Source of the DNA: Aminicella lysinilytica
GTDB lineage: Bacteria > Bacillota > Clostridia > Peptostreptococcales > Anaerovoracaceae
Length of the DNA stretch: 43,316 nt
Assembly: GCF_004362975.1 (NCBI RefSeq)
Contig: NZ_SNXO01000019.1
Coordinates: 1-43,316 of the forward strand
Direction: 5' to 3'
The notes beneath the pieces were generated by a model. That model had not been told where the DNA came from. It searched no databases and saw only the letters and a program-made list of their open reading frames with translations. The stretch's first letter is position 1; each line of letters opens with the position of its first letter. Position numbers and translations under genes: made by a program. This document shows positions 25,808-34,932 of this stretch, one piece after another.

Positions 25808-26206
25808 ATGACAATGACAGATCCTATAGCAGATATGCTAACAAGAATCAGAAATGCCAATACTGTAGGTCATGAAACCGTCGAGATCCCTGCTTCCAAG
25901 ATGAAGAAGGCTATAGCTGATATCCTCGTTGACGAAGGATACATCAAGAGCTACGACGTGATCGATGACAATGCACAGGGCACTATCAAGGTTACTATGA
26001 AGTATGGTGCTGACAAAGAAAAAGTAATAAGCGGAATCAAGAAGATTTCTAAGCCGGGCCTTAAGGTTTATGCCAAGGCTAACGACGTTCCAAAAGTTCT
26101 GGGCGGACTTGGAATCGCAATCATTTCCACATCAAAGGGAATCGTAAGCGACAAAAAAGCCAGAGAACTGGGCGTTGGCGGTGAAGTAATCTGTTATGTT
26201 TGGTAG
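25808..26206 (+). CDS. rpsH: 30S ribosomal protein S8
   Basis: 132 residues, [17 protein letters not shown], ending [22 protein letters not shown] with the conserved STSKG turn. ATG at 25808 is ten bases from GGGAG; an ATG two codons later is also possible. Primary 16S binder. Confidence 0.96.
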   Translation: MTMTDPIADMLTRIRNANTVGHETVEIPASKMKKAIADILVDEGYIKSYDVIDDNAQGTIKVTMKYGADKEKVISGIKKISKPGLKVYAKANDVPKVLGGLGIAIISTSKGIVSDKKARELGVGGEVICYVW

Positions 26207-26217
26207 GAGGTAACAAA

Positions 26218-26763
26218 ATGTCAAGAATAGGCAATAAACCTGTAACGCTTCCTGCCGGTGTGGAACTTAAGGTAAACGACAAAAATGTCGTAACAGTTAA
26301 GGGCCCGAAAGGACAGCTTGAACAGCAGGTTGATTCAAAGATAAAAATCAGTGTCGAAGGCAGTGAAGTAACATTCACAAGGCCTAACGACGATAGACAG
26401 AACAGAGCAAACCACGGACTTTACAGAACTCTGGTACACAACATGGTTATCGGTGTTACAGAAGGATTCGAGAAGAAACTTCAGATCATCGGCGTTGGAT
26501 ACAGAGCTGAGAAGAAGGGCGACACTCTGGTTATGAATCTGGGATTCTCACATCCTGTTGAGATGAAGGATCCGGATGGCATCACTACAGAAACACCTGA
26601 TGCTAATACGGTCGTTGTAAAAGGAATCGATAAAGCCTTAGTTGGAAACTATGCTGCTAATATCAGATCGTGGAGACAGCCTGAGCCATATAAGGGCAAG
26701 GGAATCAGATACGAGGGTGAGCACGTACGTAGAAAAGAAGGCAAGACCGGAGCTAAGGCATAG
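26218..26763 (+). CDS. rplF: 50S ribosomal protein L6
   Basis: 181 residues from the ATG at 26218 ([15 protein letters not shown]), which follows TAGGAGGT. A GTG further upstream lies inside rpsH and is rejected. Two alpha/beta repeats and the C-terminal signature [14 protein letters not shown] are present. Confidence 0.97.
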   Translation: MSRIGNKPVTLPAGVELKVNDKNVVTVKGPKGQLEQQVDSKIKISVEGSEVTFTRPNDDRQNRANHGLYRTLVHNMVIGVTEGFEKKLQIIGVGYRAEKKGDTLVMNLGFSHPVEMKDPDGITTETPDANTVVVKGIDKALVGNYAANIRSWRQPEPYKGKGIRYEGEHVRRKEGKTGAKA

Positions 26764-26779
26764 AAAGGAGTGAAGCAAA

Positions 26780-27145
26780 ATGGCAAAAGTATCAAGAACA
26801 GACAAGCGTGTAAAGAGACACGCCAGAGTTAGAAAAAATTTAATCGGAACTCCTGAAAAGCCAAGACTTTGTGTATATAGATCTAACAAGAATATTTCCT
26901 GCCAGATCATTGACGACGAGAGTCAGAAAACTTTAGTAGCAGCATCATCCCTGGACAAAGACATCAAGGGAGAAGTCGAAAACGGCGGAAACAAAGATGC
27001 AGCGAAGAAAGTTGGCGAAGCTATTGCTAAGAGAGCGCTTGCAAAAGGAATCGAAGTAGTTTCTTTTGACAGAGGCGGATTCCTTTATCACGGAAGAGTT
27101 AAGGAACTGGCTGATGGTGCTCGTGAAGGCGGATTGAAATTCTAA
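26780..27145 (+). CDS. rplR: 50S ribosomal protein L18
   Basis: 121 residues. 5S rRNA binder with [21 protein letters not shown] and the end [24 protein letters not shown]. Confidence 0.97.
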   Translation: MAKVSRTDKRVKRHARVRKNLIGTPEKPRLCVYRSNKNISCQIIDDESQKTLVAASSLDKDIKGEVENGGNKDAAKKVGEAIAKRALAKGIEVVSFDRGGFLYHGRVKELADGAREGGLKF

Positions 27146-27159
27146 CAGGAGGAGATATA

Positions 27160-27663
27160 ATGCGTAATATTATTGATGCTTCCAAGCTGGATCTGACTGA
27201 AACCATCGTTAACATCAGACGTGTTGCCAAAACCGTAAAAGGTGGTAGAAACATGAGATTCTCTGTTACTATCGTAGTTGGCGATCACAATGGATATGTA
27301 GGCGTAGGTCTTGGAAAGGCTCAGGAAATCCCTGAAGCCGTAAGAAAAGCTACGGAAGATGCAAAAAAGAATTTGATATATGTTCCAACAGTTGGAACCA
27401 CTATACCACATAGAAATATCGGCGTTTTCGGAGCAGGCAGAGTAATTCTCATGCCGGCTGCAGAAGGTACCGGAGTAATCGCAGGTTCATCTGCGCGTAC
27501 AGTACTGGAATCTGCAGGAATCAAAGACGTCAGAGCTAAATCAGTTGGCTCTAACAACTCAGGAAATATTGCTTACGCAACTCTCGAAGGACTTAAGGGT
27601 CTTATGACAGTTGAGAAGGTAGCAAAACTGAGAGGAAAGACACCTGAAGAAATCTTAGGATAG
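27160..27663 (+). CDS. rpsE: 30S ribosomal protein S5
   Basis: 167 residues. Double-stranded RNA-binding-like N-terminal domain ([22 protein letters not shown], with the fidelity loop) and a C-terminal domain with [21 protein letters not shown] before the ATG. Confidence 0.97.
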   Translation: MRNIIDASKLDLTETIVNIRRVAKTVKGGRNMRFSVTIVVGDHNGYVGVGLGKAQEIPEAVRKATEDAKKNLIYVPTVGTTIPHRNIGVFGAGRVILMPAAEGTGVIAGSSARTVLESAGIKDVRAKSVGSNNSGNIAYATLEGLKGLMTVEKVAKLRGKTPEEILG

Positions 27664-27676
27664 GAGGATATCGCAA

Positions 27677-27862
27677 ATGGCAGATAAAATGTTGAAAATA
27701 ACTTTGACTAGAAGCACTATTGGCGCCTCCCCTAAGCAGAGAAAGGTTGTCGAAGCGCTAGGACTTAGAAAGATGCATCATTCAGTTGAATTGGCTGACA
27801 CACCGCAGACACGCGGCGCTGTTGCAAAAGTTTCGCATCTTGTAACTGTAGAAGAACTATAA
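27677..27862 (+). CDS. rpmD: 50S ribosomal protein L30
   Basis: 61 residues, single compact domain with [24 protein letters not shown] and [12 protein letters not shown]. Normal length. Confidence 0.96.
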   Translation: MADKMLKITLTRSTIGASPKQRKVVEALGLRKMHHSVELADTPQTRGAVAKVSHLVTVEEL

Positions 27863-27883
27863 GGATAGGAGGTGCGAGGTATA

Positions 27884-28324
27884 ATGAAACTGCATGAATT
27901 AAAAGCGCCTGTTGGATCTAACAGTAACCGTAAAAGGAGAGGCCGCGGTACAGCTACCGGTCAGGGTAAAACCAGTGGTAGAGGTATGAATGGCCAGAAA
28001 TCCAGAAGCGGCGGCGGAGTCAGACTTGGCTTCGAGGGTGGTCAGATGCCACTGTACAGACGTTTACCAAAAAGAGGTTTCACAAACATTTTTGGAACCG
28101 AATATACAATCGTTAATGTAAAAGATCTCAACAGATTTGAGGCTGGTACTGTAGTTACGCCGGAACTTCTGGCTGAAGCAGGCATGATCAAGCAGGTGAA
28201 AGACGGAGTCAAGATCCTGGGAGACGGCGAACTGAAGAATAACATCACAGTAAAAGCCAATAAATTTAGCAAAACTGCTATTGAGAAAATCGAAGCTGCT
28301 GGAGGAAAGGCAGAGGTGATCTAA
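27884..28324 (+). CDS. rplO: 50S ribosomal protein L15
   Basis: 146 residues, [13 protein letters not shown], with the glycine/arginine-rich N-terminal extension and [22 protein letters not shown] at 27872 forms part of the AGGAGGT site; the ATG at 27884 fits the family start. Ends one base before secY. Confidence 0.96.
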   Translation: MKLHELKAPVGSNSNRKRRGRGTATGQGKTSGRGMNGQKSRSGGGVRLGFEGGQMPLYRRLPKRGFTNIFGTEYTIVNVKDLNRFEAGTVVTPELLAEAGMIKQVKDGVKILGDGELKNNITVKANKFSKTAIEKIEAAGGKAEVI

Positions 28325-28325
28325 T

Positions 28326-29609
28326 ATGGAGATGTTTAAAACGATTTCCAAGGCTCTGAAGGTCAAGGAAATCAGAGGCAAAATAATCTTCACATTACTG
28401 ATGCTGGTTGTTTTCCGAATCGGGTCTAACATCCCGGTTCCGGGAATTAACAGAACATATCTGGCACAGATGTTCACAGGGGACAACATGGGTTTGTTCG
28501 AGCTGTTCAATCTGTTCTCGGGTGGTTCTTTCAATAACTTCACCATCTTCGCTCTGAGTGTAACGCCGTACATTACGGCGACTATCATCATTCAGCTGCT
28601 GACCATAGCGTTCCCATATTTTGAGCGATTAGCCAAAGAGGGAATGGAAGGCAGAAAGAAGATGGCTCAGATAACCCGTTATCTGACTGTAGTACTGGCT
28701 TTCGTTCAGGCTGCAGGACTGACGGTAGGTCTGTTCAGAAAGACTATAATCAACCAGACTTGGTTCACATTTATTGTAATCATGCTCATACTTACAGCAG
28801 GAACCACATTCCTTATGTGGCTGGGTGAGAAAATCAATGAATCCGGTATTGGAAACGGAGTATCGTTACTGATCTTCGGCGGCATCGTAGCTAGGATCCC
28901 GAGCGGGATTTCGAGCATGTACACTAAGTACTCAGATGGATCAATGAATCTGATCACAGTGGCACTGTTCATAATCTTCGCTTTGATAGTAGTAGTCGGC
29001 GTCATCGAGATACAGCAGGGAACCAGAAGGATACCTGTACAGTACGCTAAGAGAGTTGTAGGAAGGAAGATGTACGGCGGACAGTCTACACATATTCCTT
29101 TAAAGGTAAATCAGGCAGGAGTAATTCCTATCATATTTGCCCTTTCATTACTGCAGTTCCCTCTGACGATCATGTACTTCTTCCCAGATACAGCATTCTA
29201 TGATTTCTGTGAGAAATATCTATCACCAAGCGGAAATCCGGGAGTGTGGGTATATGCTATACTCAACATAATGCTGATAATATTCTTCAACTACTTCTAT
29301 ACGGCAGTAACATTCAATCCTGTAGAGGTTGCGCAGAATATGAGAGCTAACGGTGGATTCATCCCAGGCATCAGGCCGGGTAAAGCCACAGTTGACTATC
29401 TGAGCAAAGTAATGTCCAGAATCTCCATCGTAGGAGCTATATTCCTGGCAGTAGTAGCTACATTGCCTACACTGGTTTCAGAATATACAGGTCTGGATAT
29501 CAGATTCGGCGGTACGTCGTTGCTTATAGCAGTCGGTGTTGCTCTCGATACAATGAGACAATTGGAAAACCAGATGGTAATGCGAAATTACCAGGGATTC
29601 CTTAAGTAG
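28326..29609 (+). CDS. secY: protein translocase subunit SecY
   Basis: 427 residues with about ten membrane helices. Conserved parts: the plug/TM2 region near residues 60-90 (GGSFNNFTIFALSVTPYITA), GIGNGVSLLIFGGI in the middle, QGTRRIPVQYAKR in the cytoplasmic loop and the pore-lining late helices. It is the channel of the Sec translocon. Its RBS GAGGTG lies in the end of rplO. Confidence 0.98.
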   Translation: MEMFKTISKALKVKEIRGKIIFTLLMLVVFRIGSNIPVPGINRTYLAQMFTGDNMGLFELFNLFSGGSFNNFTIFALSVTPYITATIIIQLLTIAFPYFERLAKEGMEGRKKMAQITRYLTVVLAFVQAAGLTVGLFRKTIINQTWFTFIVIMLILTAGTTFLMWLGEKINESGIGNGVSLLIFGGIVARIPSGISSMYTKYSDGSMNLITVALFIIFALIVVVGVIEIQQGTRRIPVQYAKRVVGRKMYGGQSTHIPLKVNQAGVIPIIFALSLLQFPLTIMYFFPDTAFYDFCEKYLSPSGNPGVWVYAILNIMLIIFFNYFYTAVTFNPVEVAQNMRANGGFIPGIRPGKATVDYLSKVMSRISIVGAIFLAVVATLPTLVSEYTGLDIRFGGTSLLIAVGVALDTMRQLENQMVMRNYQGFLK

Positions 29610-29620
29610 GAGATGAAATT

Positions 29621-30268
29621 ATGCTTAGAACGATTTTGCTGGGACCTCCGGGAGCCGGTAAGGGAACCCAGGCAGAAAAAATAGTTGAAAAATATAATAT
29701 TCCTCATATTTCGACCGGAGACATTTTCAGAGATAACATCAAAAACGGAACTGAACTCGGAAAGAAAGCTCAGGAATATATGAACAAGGGAGAGCTTGTT
29801 CCTGATGATCTCGTAATTGAGATCGCCACAGACAGGCTATTGAAGGATGACTGTAAAAACGGTTTCCTTCTTGATGGATTCCCTAGGACTGTTTATCAGG
29901 CAGAGAAGCTTGATGCTTTTCTTGAGGCTCACGGACAGGAATTAGACAAGGTCATAGATCTTGAGGTAGGCGAAGACCTGCTGATGATCAGATTGACAGG
30001 ACGTAGAGTATGCAAGGCTTGCGGAGCAAGTTATCATGTTGTCAATATACCGCCTAAGAAGGAAGGTATCTGCGACAAATGTGGTGGCGAGCTTATTCAG
30101 AGACCTGATGACAATGCCGAAACCGCAAAGAACCGCATCGATGTTTACAACGAGCAGACCAGACCCCTCGTAGACTATTACGAGAAGGCAGGGAAGCTTG
30201 CTTCCATTGATGGCTCTACTCCACTTGAACAGACGTTCAAGGATATAGTAGCCGCGTTGGGAGAGTAA
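29621..30268 (+). CDS. adk: adenylate kinase, zinc-LID type
   Basis: 215 residues. P-loop GPPGAGKGTQAE (8-19), NMP-binding HISTGDIFRDN, DGFPRT, and a long LID with four Cys (C-K-A-C and C-D-K-C, about 130-153) that bind zinc, as in Gram-positive enzymes. Converts AMP and ATP to two ADP. Position after secY is standard. Confidence 0.98.
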   Translation: MLRTILLGPPGAGKGTQAEKIVEKYNIPHISTGDIFRDNIKNGTELGKKAQEYMNKGELVPDDLVIEIATDRLLKDDCKNGFLLDGFPRTVYQAEKLDAFLEAHGQELDKVIDLEVGEDLLMIRLTGRRVCKACGASYHVVNIPPKKEGICDKCGGELIQRPDDNAETAKNRIDVYNEQTRPLVDYYEKAGKLASIDGSTPLEQTFKDIVAALGE

Positions 30269-30270
30269 CA

Positions 30271-31017
30271 ATGATTATACTCAAATCAGCAGAGGAAATA
30301 GACTTGATGCGTGAGGCCGGAAAGGTCAATAAACTGATCCTTGACGGTCTGAAAGACCTGATTAAACCAGGAATGACTACTATGGAGATCGATGAGTTCG
30401 TAGAACGGACCGTCAGGAAACATGGTATGAAAGCTTCCGAGAAGGGGTACTATGACTATCCCGGAAGCATTTGCACTTCCATTAATGAGGAGGTAGTTCA
30501 CGGAATCCCCAGCAGGAAGCGCGTTCTGAAAGAGGGAGACATAATCAGCCTGGATCTGGTAGTGGAATACGAAGGGTATATGGCAGACGCTGCAAGAACA
30601 TACGGCGTCGGCAATATCAGCCCGGAGGCCAGTCACCTGATCGAGACAGCTGAGAAGTCATTCTTTGAAGGAATCAAATACGCGAGGGAGGGTCAGCGTT
30701 TGTATGACATCTCCCACGCAATACAGGAATATGTAGAAGGCGAGGGCTTTGGTGTGATCAGAGATTACACCGGTCACGGCATAGGTAGTGACATGCATGA
30801 AGATCCGCCGATACCAAACTATGGAAAAGCCGGCAAAGGGCCGAGACTCCAGAGGGGCATGACCTTGGCCATAGAGCCGATGATCGTTGAAGGCTCCTAT
30901 GAAGTCGATACTTTGTTGGATGACTGGACCGTAGTAACTAAAGATGGCGGACTCGCGGCTCACTACGAAAATACCGTAGTCATAACAGATGGCGAGCCAG
31001 AACTGCTTACGTATTAA
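30271..31017 (+). CDS. map: methionine aminopeptidase type I
   Basis: 248 residues. Pita-bread metalloprotease; dimetal ligands are seen in SLDLVVEYEGYMADAART (two Asp), GHGIGSDMHEDP (His), AIEPM (Glu) and HYENTVVIT (Glu). It removes initiator methionine from ribosomal and other proteins. It begins two bases after the adk stop, with GGGAG at the end of adk as RBS. Confidence 0.97.
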   Translation: MIILKSAEEIDLMREAGKVNKLILDGLKDLIKPGMTTMEIDEFVERTVRKHGMKASEKGYYDYPGSICTSINEEVVHGIPSRKRVLKEGDIISLDLVVEYEGYMADAARTYGVGNISPEASHLIETAEKSFFEGIKYAREGQRLYDISHAIQEYVEGEGFGVIRDYTGHGIGSDMHEDPPIPNYGKAGKGPRLQRGMTLAIEPMIVEGSYEVDTLLDDWTVVTKDGGLAAHYENTVVITDGEPELLTY

Positions 31018-31032
31018 AGAGAGGTGTAAATA

Positions 31033-31260
31033 ATGGCGAAAAAAGACGTCATAGAAGCAATGGGAACTGTTGTAGATGCTCAGCCGAACGCAATGTTCAA
31101 GGTCAAGCTGGAAAACGGTTTTGAAGTGCTTGCGCACATTTCAGGTAAAATCAGGATGAACTACATTAGGATCCTGCCGGGAGACAAAGTAAAGGTTGAA
31201 CTTTCACCTTATGATCTTACCCGCGGGAGAATAACGTGGAGAGATAAAGGTAGTAATTAA
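31033..31260 (+). CDS. infA: translation initiation factor IF-1
   Basis: 75 residues, OB-fold; [43 protein letters not shown] and the end [12 protein letters not shown]. Slightly longer than the usual 72. AGAGGTG precedes the ATG. Confidence 0.97.
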   Translation: MAKKDVIEAMGTVVDAQPNAMFKVKLENGFEVLAHISGKIRMNYIRILPGDKVKVELSPYDLTRGRITWRDKGSN

Positions 31261-31282
31261 GGTTTCATAAGGGAGGTACGAA

Positions 31283-31396
31283 ATGAAAGTAAGAACTTCA
31301 GTAAAACCGATCTGTGAAAAGTGCAAGGTTATCAAAAGACATGGCAAGGTCATGGTTATCTGCGAGAACCCAAAGCATAAGCAGAGACAAGGTTAA
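31283..31396 (+). CDS. rpmJ: 50S ribosomal protein L36
   Basis: 37 residues, [20 protein letters not shown] with Cys11, Cys14, Cys27 and His32-type zinc ligands ([16 protein letters not shown]). Zinc-binding form. GGGAGGT is seven bases before the ATG. The last base pairs of the gene border the alpha-operon leader. Confidence 0.96.
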   Translation: MKVRTSVKPICEKCKVIKRHGKVMVICENPKHKQRQG

Positions 31397-31520
31397 CTAA
31401 ACGCCTGCGGGCGCGTATCACAAAAGGTAGCGATACCAGGATCGCATTATCTACAATTATATTTTCAGAACCCCTGTCTGTATCACCCTGGTACTGTGAC
31501 GGAAGATAGGAGAAGGAGGA
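31397..31520 (+). promoter_or_regulatory. alpha-operon-type leader with possible pseudoknot
   Basis: Between rpmJ and rpsM 129 bases hold a hairpin CGCC-tgcg-GGCG (31402-31413). A second stem GCGAT/ATCGC (31430-31445), extended by GTAG/CTAC, has a loop lying in TACCAGG (31434-31440). That heptamer is perfectly complementary to CCTGGTA at 31487-31493, close to the rpsM start. This arrangement resembles the pseudoknot to which S4 binds in the E. coli alpha operon, and rpsD (S4) lies two genes downstream. S4 control is inferred. Confidence 0.55.
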
Positions 31521-31525
31521 AGCAT

Positions 31526-31909
31526 ATGGCTCGTATAGCCGGTGTCGACCTGCCAAGAGATAAGAGAGTCGAAATAGGTTTGACTTACATTTATGGAATT
31601 GGCAGAACCACAGCAAACGACATCCTTAAGAAAGCAGGAGTAAACCCTGATACAAGAATCAAGGACCTGACAGAGGATGAAGCTGGTAAAATCAGAAAGA
31701 TCATTGATGCTGATTACATGGTAGAAGGTGATCTTAGAAGAGAAACTTCCATGAACATCAAGAGACTCATGGAAATTGGTAGTTACAGAGGAATCAGACA
31801 TAGAAGAAGTCTCCCTGTAAGAGGTCAGAAAACTAAGACCAATGCGAGAACTCGCAAGGGTCCTAAGAAGACCGTAGGCAGAAAGAAGAAGGAAGGAGGA
31901 TTGAAATAA
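31526..31909 (+). CDS. rpsM: 30S ribosomal protein S13
   Basis: 127 residues, [26 protein letters not shown], with the RNA-binding C-terminal RGLRT-like block ([22 protein letters not shown]). An upstream GTG would add ten residues that read through the leader and is rejected; GGAGG is well placed for the ATG at 31526. Confidence 0.97.
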   Translation: MARIAGVDLPRDKRVEIGLTYIYGIGRTTANDILKKAGVNPDTRIKDLTEDEAGKIRKIIDADYMVEGDLRRETSMNIKRLMEIGSYRGIRHRRSLPVRGQKTKTNARTRKGPKKTVGRKKKEGGLK

Positions 31910-32307
31910 TGGCTAAGGCAGCAAAGAAGACTGTACGTAAGAAGAGAATACAGCGTAAGAACATTGTAAAAGGTCAGGCACATATTCAGTCCACCTTTAA
32001 CAATACATTAGTAACATTGACCGACATGGATGGAAACGCCCTTTCATGGTCAAGCGCAGGATCGCTTGGCTTCAAAGGATCCAAGAAGTCCACTCCGTTC
32101 GCCGCACAGATGGCTGCAGAAACTGCAACCAAGGCTGCTATGGAGCACGGTCTTAAGACAGTTGAAGTTTACGTAAAGGGACCAGGTTCCGGAAGAGAAG
32201 CTGCTATCAGAGCACTTCAGGCTGCAGGCCTTGAGATCACAATGATCAAGGACATTACGCCTATTCCACATAACGGATGCAGGCCACCTAAGAGAAGAAG
32301 AGTCTAA
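31909..32307 (+). CDS. rpsK: 30S ribosomal protein S11
   Basis: 132 residues: [31 protein letters not shown] and the invariant [13 protein letters not shown] end. Overlaps rpsM by one base. Confidence 0.97.
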   Translation: MAKAAKKTVRKKRIQRKNIVKGQAHIQSTFNNTLVTLTDMDGNALSWSSAGSLGFKGSKKSTPFAAQMAAETATKAAMEHGLKTVEVYVKGPGSGREAAIRALQAAGLEITMIKDITPIPHNGCRPPKRRRV

Positions 32308-32329
32308 TAGAAGGGAGGAGTAATAAATA

Positions 32330-32950
32330 ATGGCAAGATATACAGATGCTAACTGCAGGCTTTGCAGAAGAGAAGGTCAGAAACTTTTCCTGAAAGGCGA
32401 CAGATGCTACGGCGCAAAATGTGCCCTTGAGAGAAAAAATTACGCTCCCGGTCAGCACGGACAGAGCAGAAAGAAGACTTCAGAATACGGCTTACAGCTT
32501 AGAGAGAAGCAGAAGGCTAAGAGATTCTATGGAATGCAGGAAACTCAGTTCCATAACCTCTTTGAGAAAGCTGAATCTAAGAAAGGCGTAACAGGAGACA
32601 ACCTGCTTATCCTTTTGGAGAGCAGACTTGATAACGTTGTTTACAGATTAGGTCTGGCTTCATCAAGAAAGGAAGCTAGGCAGCTTATCGTTCATAGTCA
32701 TTTCACAGTAAATGGCAAGAAGGTGAACTCACCGGCTATGGAAATGAAGTCCGGAGATGTGATCAAAGTTAAGGAAAAGAGCGCAAATTCGCCTAAGTTC
32801 AAGGAAATCAAGGAGATGCAGATAACTGTACCTTCATGGCTGTCAGTAGATGCTGAGAAGCTTGAAGGAAAGGTAGTTTCTTTACCAACAAGAGCAGATA
32901 TCGATACACCAATTGCAGAGCACTTGATCGTCGAGTTGTATTCCAAATAA
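32330..32950 (+). CDS. rpsD: 30S ribosomal protein S4, zinc type
   Basis: 206 residues. The N-terminal zinc site is intact (C-R-L-C and C-Y-G-A-K-C, residues about 9-31). The S4 RNA-binding domain [25 protein letters not shown] follows. It organises the 30S 5' domain; in other bacteria it represses the alpha operon. Confidence 0.97.
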   Translation: MARYTDANCRLCRREGQKLFLKGDRCYGAKCALERKNYAPGQHGQSRKKTSEYGLQLREKQKAKRFYGMQETQFHNLFEKAESKKGVTGDNLLILLESRLDNVVYRLGLASSRKEARQLIVHSHFTVNGKKVNSPAMEMKSGDVIKVKEKSANSPKFKEIKEMQITVPSWLSVDAEKLEGKVVSLPTRADIDTPIAEHLIVELYSK

Positions 32951-32996
32951 AGTAGCGTAAAGTTATAGTGTTTGGAAGAAAAAGGAGGGTTTTTTA

Positions 32997-33941
32997 GTGA
33001 TAGAAATCGAAAAACCAACGATAACGAAGAATATTAGCGAAGATGGTGAATATGGCAAATTCGTTGTAGAACCTCTGGAAAGAGGTTATGGTACCACCTT
33101 GGGAAATTGCATGAGAAGAATTCTTCTCAGTTCCCTTCCGGGTGCAGCAGTCACTTCTGTAAAGATCGACGGCATACTTCATGAGTTTTCAACGATCCCA
33201 GGCGTCAAAGAAGACGTTACAGAGATCATACTGAACCTCAAGCAGTTAGCTGTTAAACTCAGCGGAGACGATACCAAGAGAGTTATCATCAATGCAGTTG
33301 GACCTAAAGAAGTAACAGCGGCAGACATTATCGGCGACTCTGAAATGGAGATATTCAATCCTGATCTTCATATTGCAACTCTTGAAGACAAGGCAACATT
33401 GGTCATGGAGATCAATCTGGCCAGAGGGCGCGGATACGTTCCTTCTGAGCAGAATAAGACGGAGAACACTCCGATATCAGTTATCCCTGTAGATTCGATC
33501 TACACACCTGTACGTAAGGTGAACTTTACAGTTGAGAACACCAGAGTCGGACAGGTCACCGACTATGACAAGCTTATCCTTGAGATCTGGACAGATGGTT
33601 CTATTACGCCTGAAGAAGGTGTGTCCATAGGCGCCAAGATCATGCAGGAACATTTGAACCTGTTCATACAGTTGGATGATTCAACTGATGGACTGGAGAT
33701 AATGATCGAGAAGGAAGAAGACCAGAAGGAAAAAGCTCTGGAGATGACGATTGAGGAACTTGAACTTTCTGTTCGTTCATTCAACTGCCTGAAGAGAGCC
33801 TCCATCAACACCGTTGAAGAGCTCACAGAGCGCACCGAAGACGACATGATGAAAGTCAGAAATCTCGGTAAGAAGTCTCTGGATGAGGTTAAGAATAAGC
33901 TAGAAGAACTGGGTCTCAGTCTGAAACCTAGTGACGAATAA
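32997..33941 (+). CDS. rpoA: RNA polymerase alpha subunit (GTG start)
   Basis: 314 residues. N-terminal assembly domain with [25 protein letters not shown] and [15 protein letters not shown]-terminal domain about 245-310 with [21 protein letters not shown] and [15 protein letters not shown]. The GTG is seven bases after AGGAGGG and gives the expected N-terminus MIEIEKP. Confidence 0.98.
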   Translation: MIEIEKPTITKNISEDGEYGKFVVEPLERGYGTTLGNCMRRILLSSLPGAAVTSVKIDGILHEFSTIPGVKEDVTEIILNLKQLAVKLSGDDTKRVIINAVGPKEVTAADIIGDSEMEIFNPDLHIATLEDKATLVMEINLARGRGYVPSEQNKTENTPISVIPVDSIYTPVRKVNFTVENTRVGQVTDYDKLILEIWTDGSITPEEGVSIGAKIMQEHLNLFIQLDDSTDGLEIMIEKEEDQKEKALEMTIEELELSVRSFNCLKRASINTVEELTERTEDDMMKVRNLGKKSLDEVKNKLEELGLSLKPSDE

Positions 33942-33963
33942 GCAGTAAGAAAGGAGCATGGAC

Positions 33964-34305
33964 ATGCCGGGATATAGAAAACTGGGCAGAAATTCGGCTC
34001 ACAGAAAGGCAATGCTGAGGAATCTCGTAACTGACCTTTTCAGAGAAGAGAGAATTTCCACAACAGATACCAGAGCCAAGGAAGCCAGAAGAGAAGCTGA
34101 AAAGCTGATCACCCTTGCTAAACGTGGAGATCTTCACGCAAGAAGACAGGCACTTAGCTACATTTTCGACGAAGATGTAGTAACTAAGCTGTTTGAAGAA
34201 ATTGCGCCAAGATATTCAGACAGGAATGGCGGATACACCAGAATACTCAAACTGGGACCTCGCAGAGGCGACAGTGCAGAGGTAGTATTTTTGGAGCTAG
34301 TATAG
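33964..34305 (+). CDS. rplQ: 50S ribosomal protein L17
   Basis: 113 residues, [21 protein letters not shown], ending [21 protein letters not shown]. An ATG two codons upstream is one base from AGGAG, too close; 33964 has seven-base spacing. Last gene of the superoperon. Confidence 0.97.
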   Translation: MPGYRKLGRNSAHRKAMLRNLVTDLFREERISTTDTRAKEARREAEKLITLAKRGDLHARRQALSYIFDEDVVTKLFEEIAPRYSDRNGGYTRILKLGPRRGDSAEVVFLELV

Positions 34306-34329
34306 GCTTTTAACAAAAAGTAACCTGAA

Positions 34330-34382
34330 GGGGCTGTTGCGGCCGTGGCGATTTGATCGCTGCCCGCGGCGGCTTCTTTTTT
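34330..34382 (+). terminator. terminator of the ribosomal superoperon
   Basis: A long hairpin with several G-U pairs: GGGGCTGTTGCGG-(CC)-GTG-GCGAT, loop TTG, ATCGC-TGC-CCGCGGCGGCTTC, followed by TTTTTT (34377-34382). Confidence 0.88.
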
Positions 34383-34385
34383 GTG

Positions 34386-34716
34386 GTCGACCGGCAGCAT
34401 CCGCACTGCTGGTCCTCGTGCGCGAACAGCCATATAGTCTCACTCGCGAAGAGCAGAATATGCCGCGAACTCGACGAAATAACACAGTTTCCTGTTGAAA
34501 CTGTGAAAGGAGAATTCCTCGGTGTAATTATACAAGTACGATTACACTTTCGGCCTTCTCCTTTTTAATTATTTCGCCTCAGACAGCGCGACATATTAGA
34601 CTGCTCTTCTTGCTCGTTTGCGACTATGGCTGTGTCTGCTCCTGCGGAATCGCAGGTGCGGAAGCGACGGTCGGCTGGTTGAAAGAGCCCTTGATTTTTG
34701 TTTGGATAGTTCAACC
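34386..34716 (+). ncRNA. structured RNA element, copy C of the three-copy family
   Basis: Carries the family motifs CCTCGTGCGC (34414-34423), GCTCCTGCGGAATCGC (ending 34653) and tail GTTGAAAGAGCCC (from 34678). Helices: CGACCG/CGGTCG (34388-34393/34668-34673); CCGCA/TGCGG (34401-34405/34657-34661); ACAGCCATA/TATGGCTGT (34426-34434/34625-34633); GAAGAGCAG/CTGCTCTTC (34448-34456/34601-34609); CGAAAT/ATTTCG (34475-34480/34571-34576); AAAGGAGAA/TTCTCCTTT (34506-34514/34556-34564); GTGTAAT/ATTACAC (34522-34528/34541-34547). Hairpin ACAGTTTC/GAAACTGT is at 34484-34504. The tail can form GGTTGAA/TTCAACC (34677-34715). It starts after the rplQ terminator, so it would need its own promoter or read-through. 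Confidence 0.8.
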
Positions 34717-34791
34717 AATATACTATATGACTACACTAATAAGTGTTATCACTTTTGTGTGGTTAAGTGAGGGTTAAATTTCCTTATAACC

Positions 34792-34820
34792 TTGACATTG
34801 ACTCTTTAATATAGTAAACT
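34792..34820 (+). promoter_or_regulatory. promoter of the M23 peptidase gene
   Basis: TTGACA (34792-34797), 17 bases, TAAACT (34815-34820). The -35 is consensus; the -10 is weaker. Confidence 0.65.
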
Positions 34821-34822
34821 TA

Positions 34823-34860
34823 TTAAGAAATCTTAAGAAGTTAAGAATTGCTTAAGATTT
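34823..34860. repeat. TTAAGA repeat cluster at the transcription start
   Basis: TTAAGA occurs at 34823, 34833, 34841 and 34852, roughly one helical turn apart. The outer flanks also form an inverted repeat AAATCTTAAG/CTTAAGATTT (34828-34837/34851-34860). Lying directly after the -10, it looks like an operator or a leader hairpin. Confidence 0.6.
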
Positions 34861-34932
34861 AGCGTTGAGGGGCGCTAGAGTTCAGAACGGGGATTAGCGA
34901 TACCAACTTTGCAAAAGGAGAAGTATTAGCTA

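Noticed and set aside
31033-31260. Missing KOW-type ribosomal L14e-like gene between map and infA
   Set aside because: Some Firmicutes have it; the 15-base gap here simply shows it is absent, which is not unusual.
34386-34716. Known L17 downstream element
   Set aside because: The position after rplQ fits, but the element is long and has relatives after two non-ribosomal genes in this window, so it is not specific to rplQ.
34823-34925. c-di-AMP (ydaO-type) riboswitch before the M23 gene
   Set aside because: Cell wall hydrolase genes often have one and fragments such as AGAACGGGGA look similar, but the leader is too short and the two-fold core motifs are missing.
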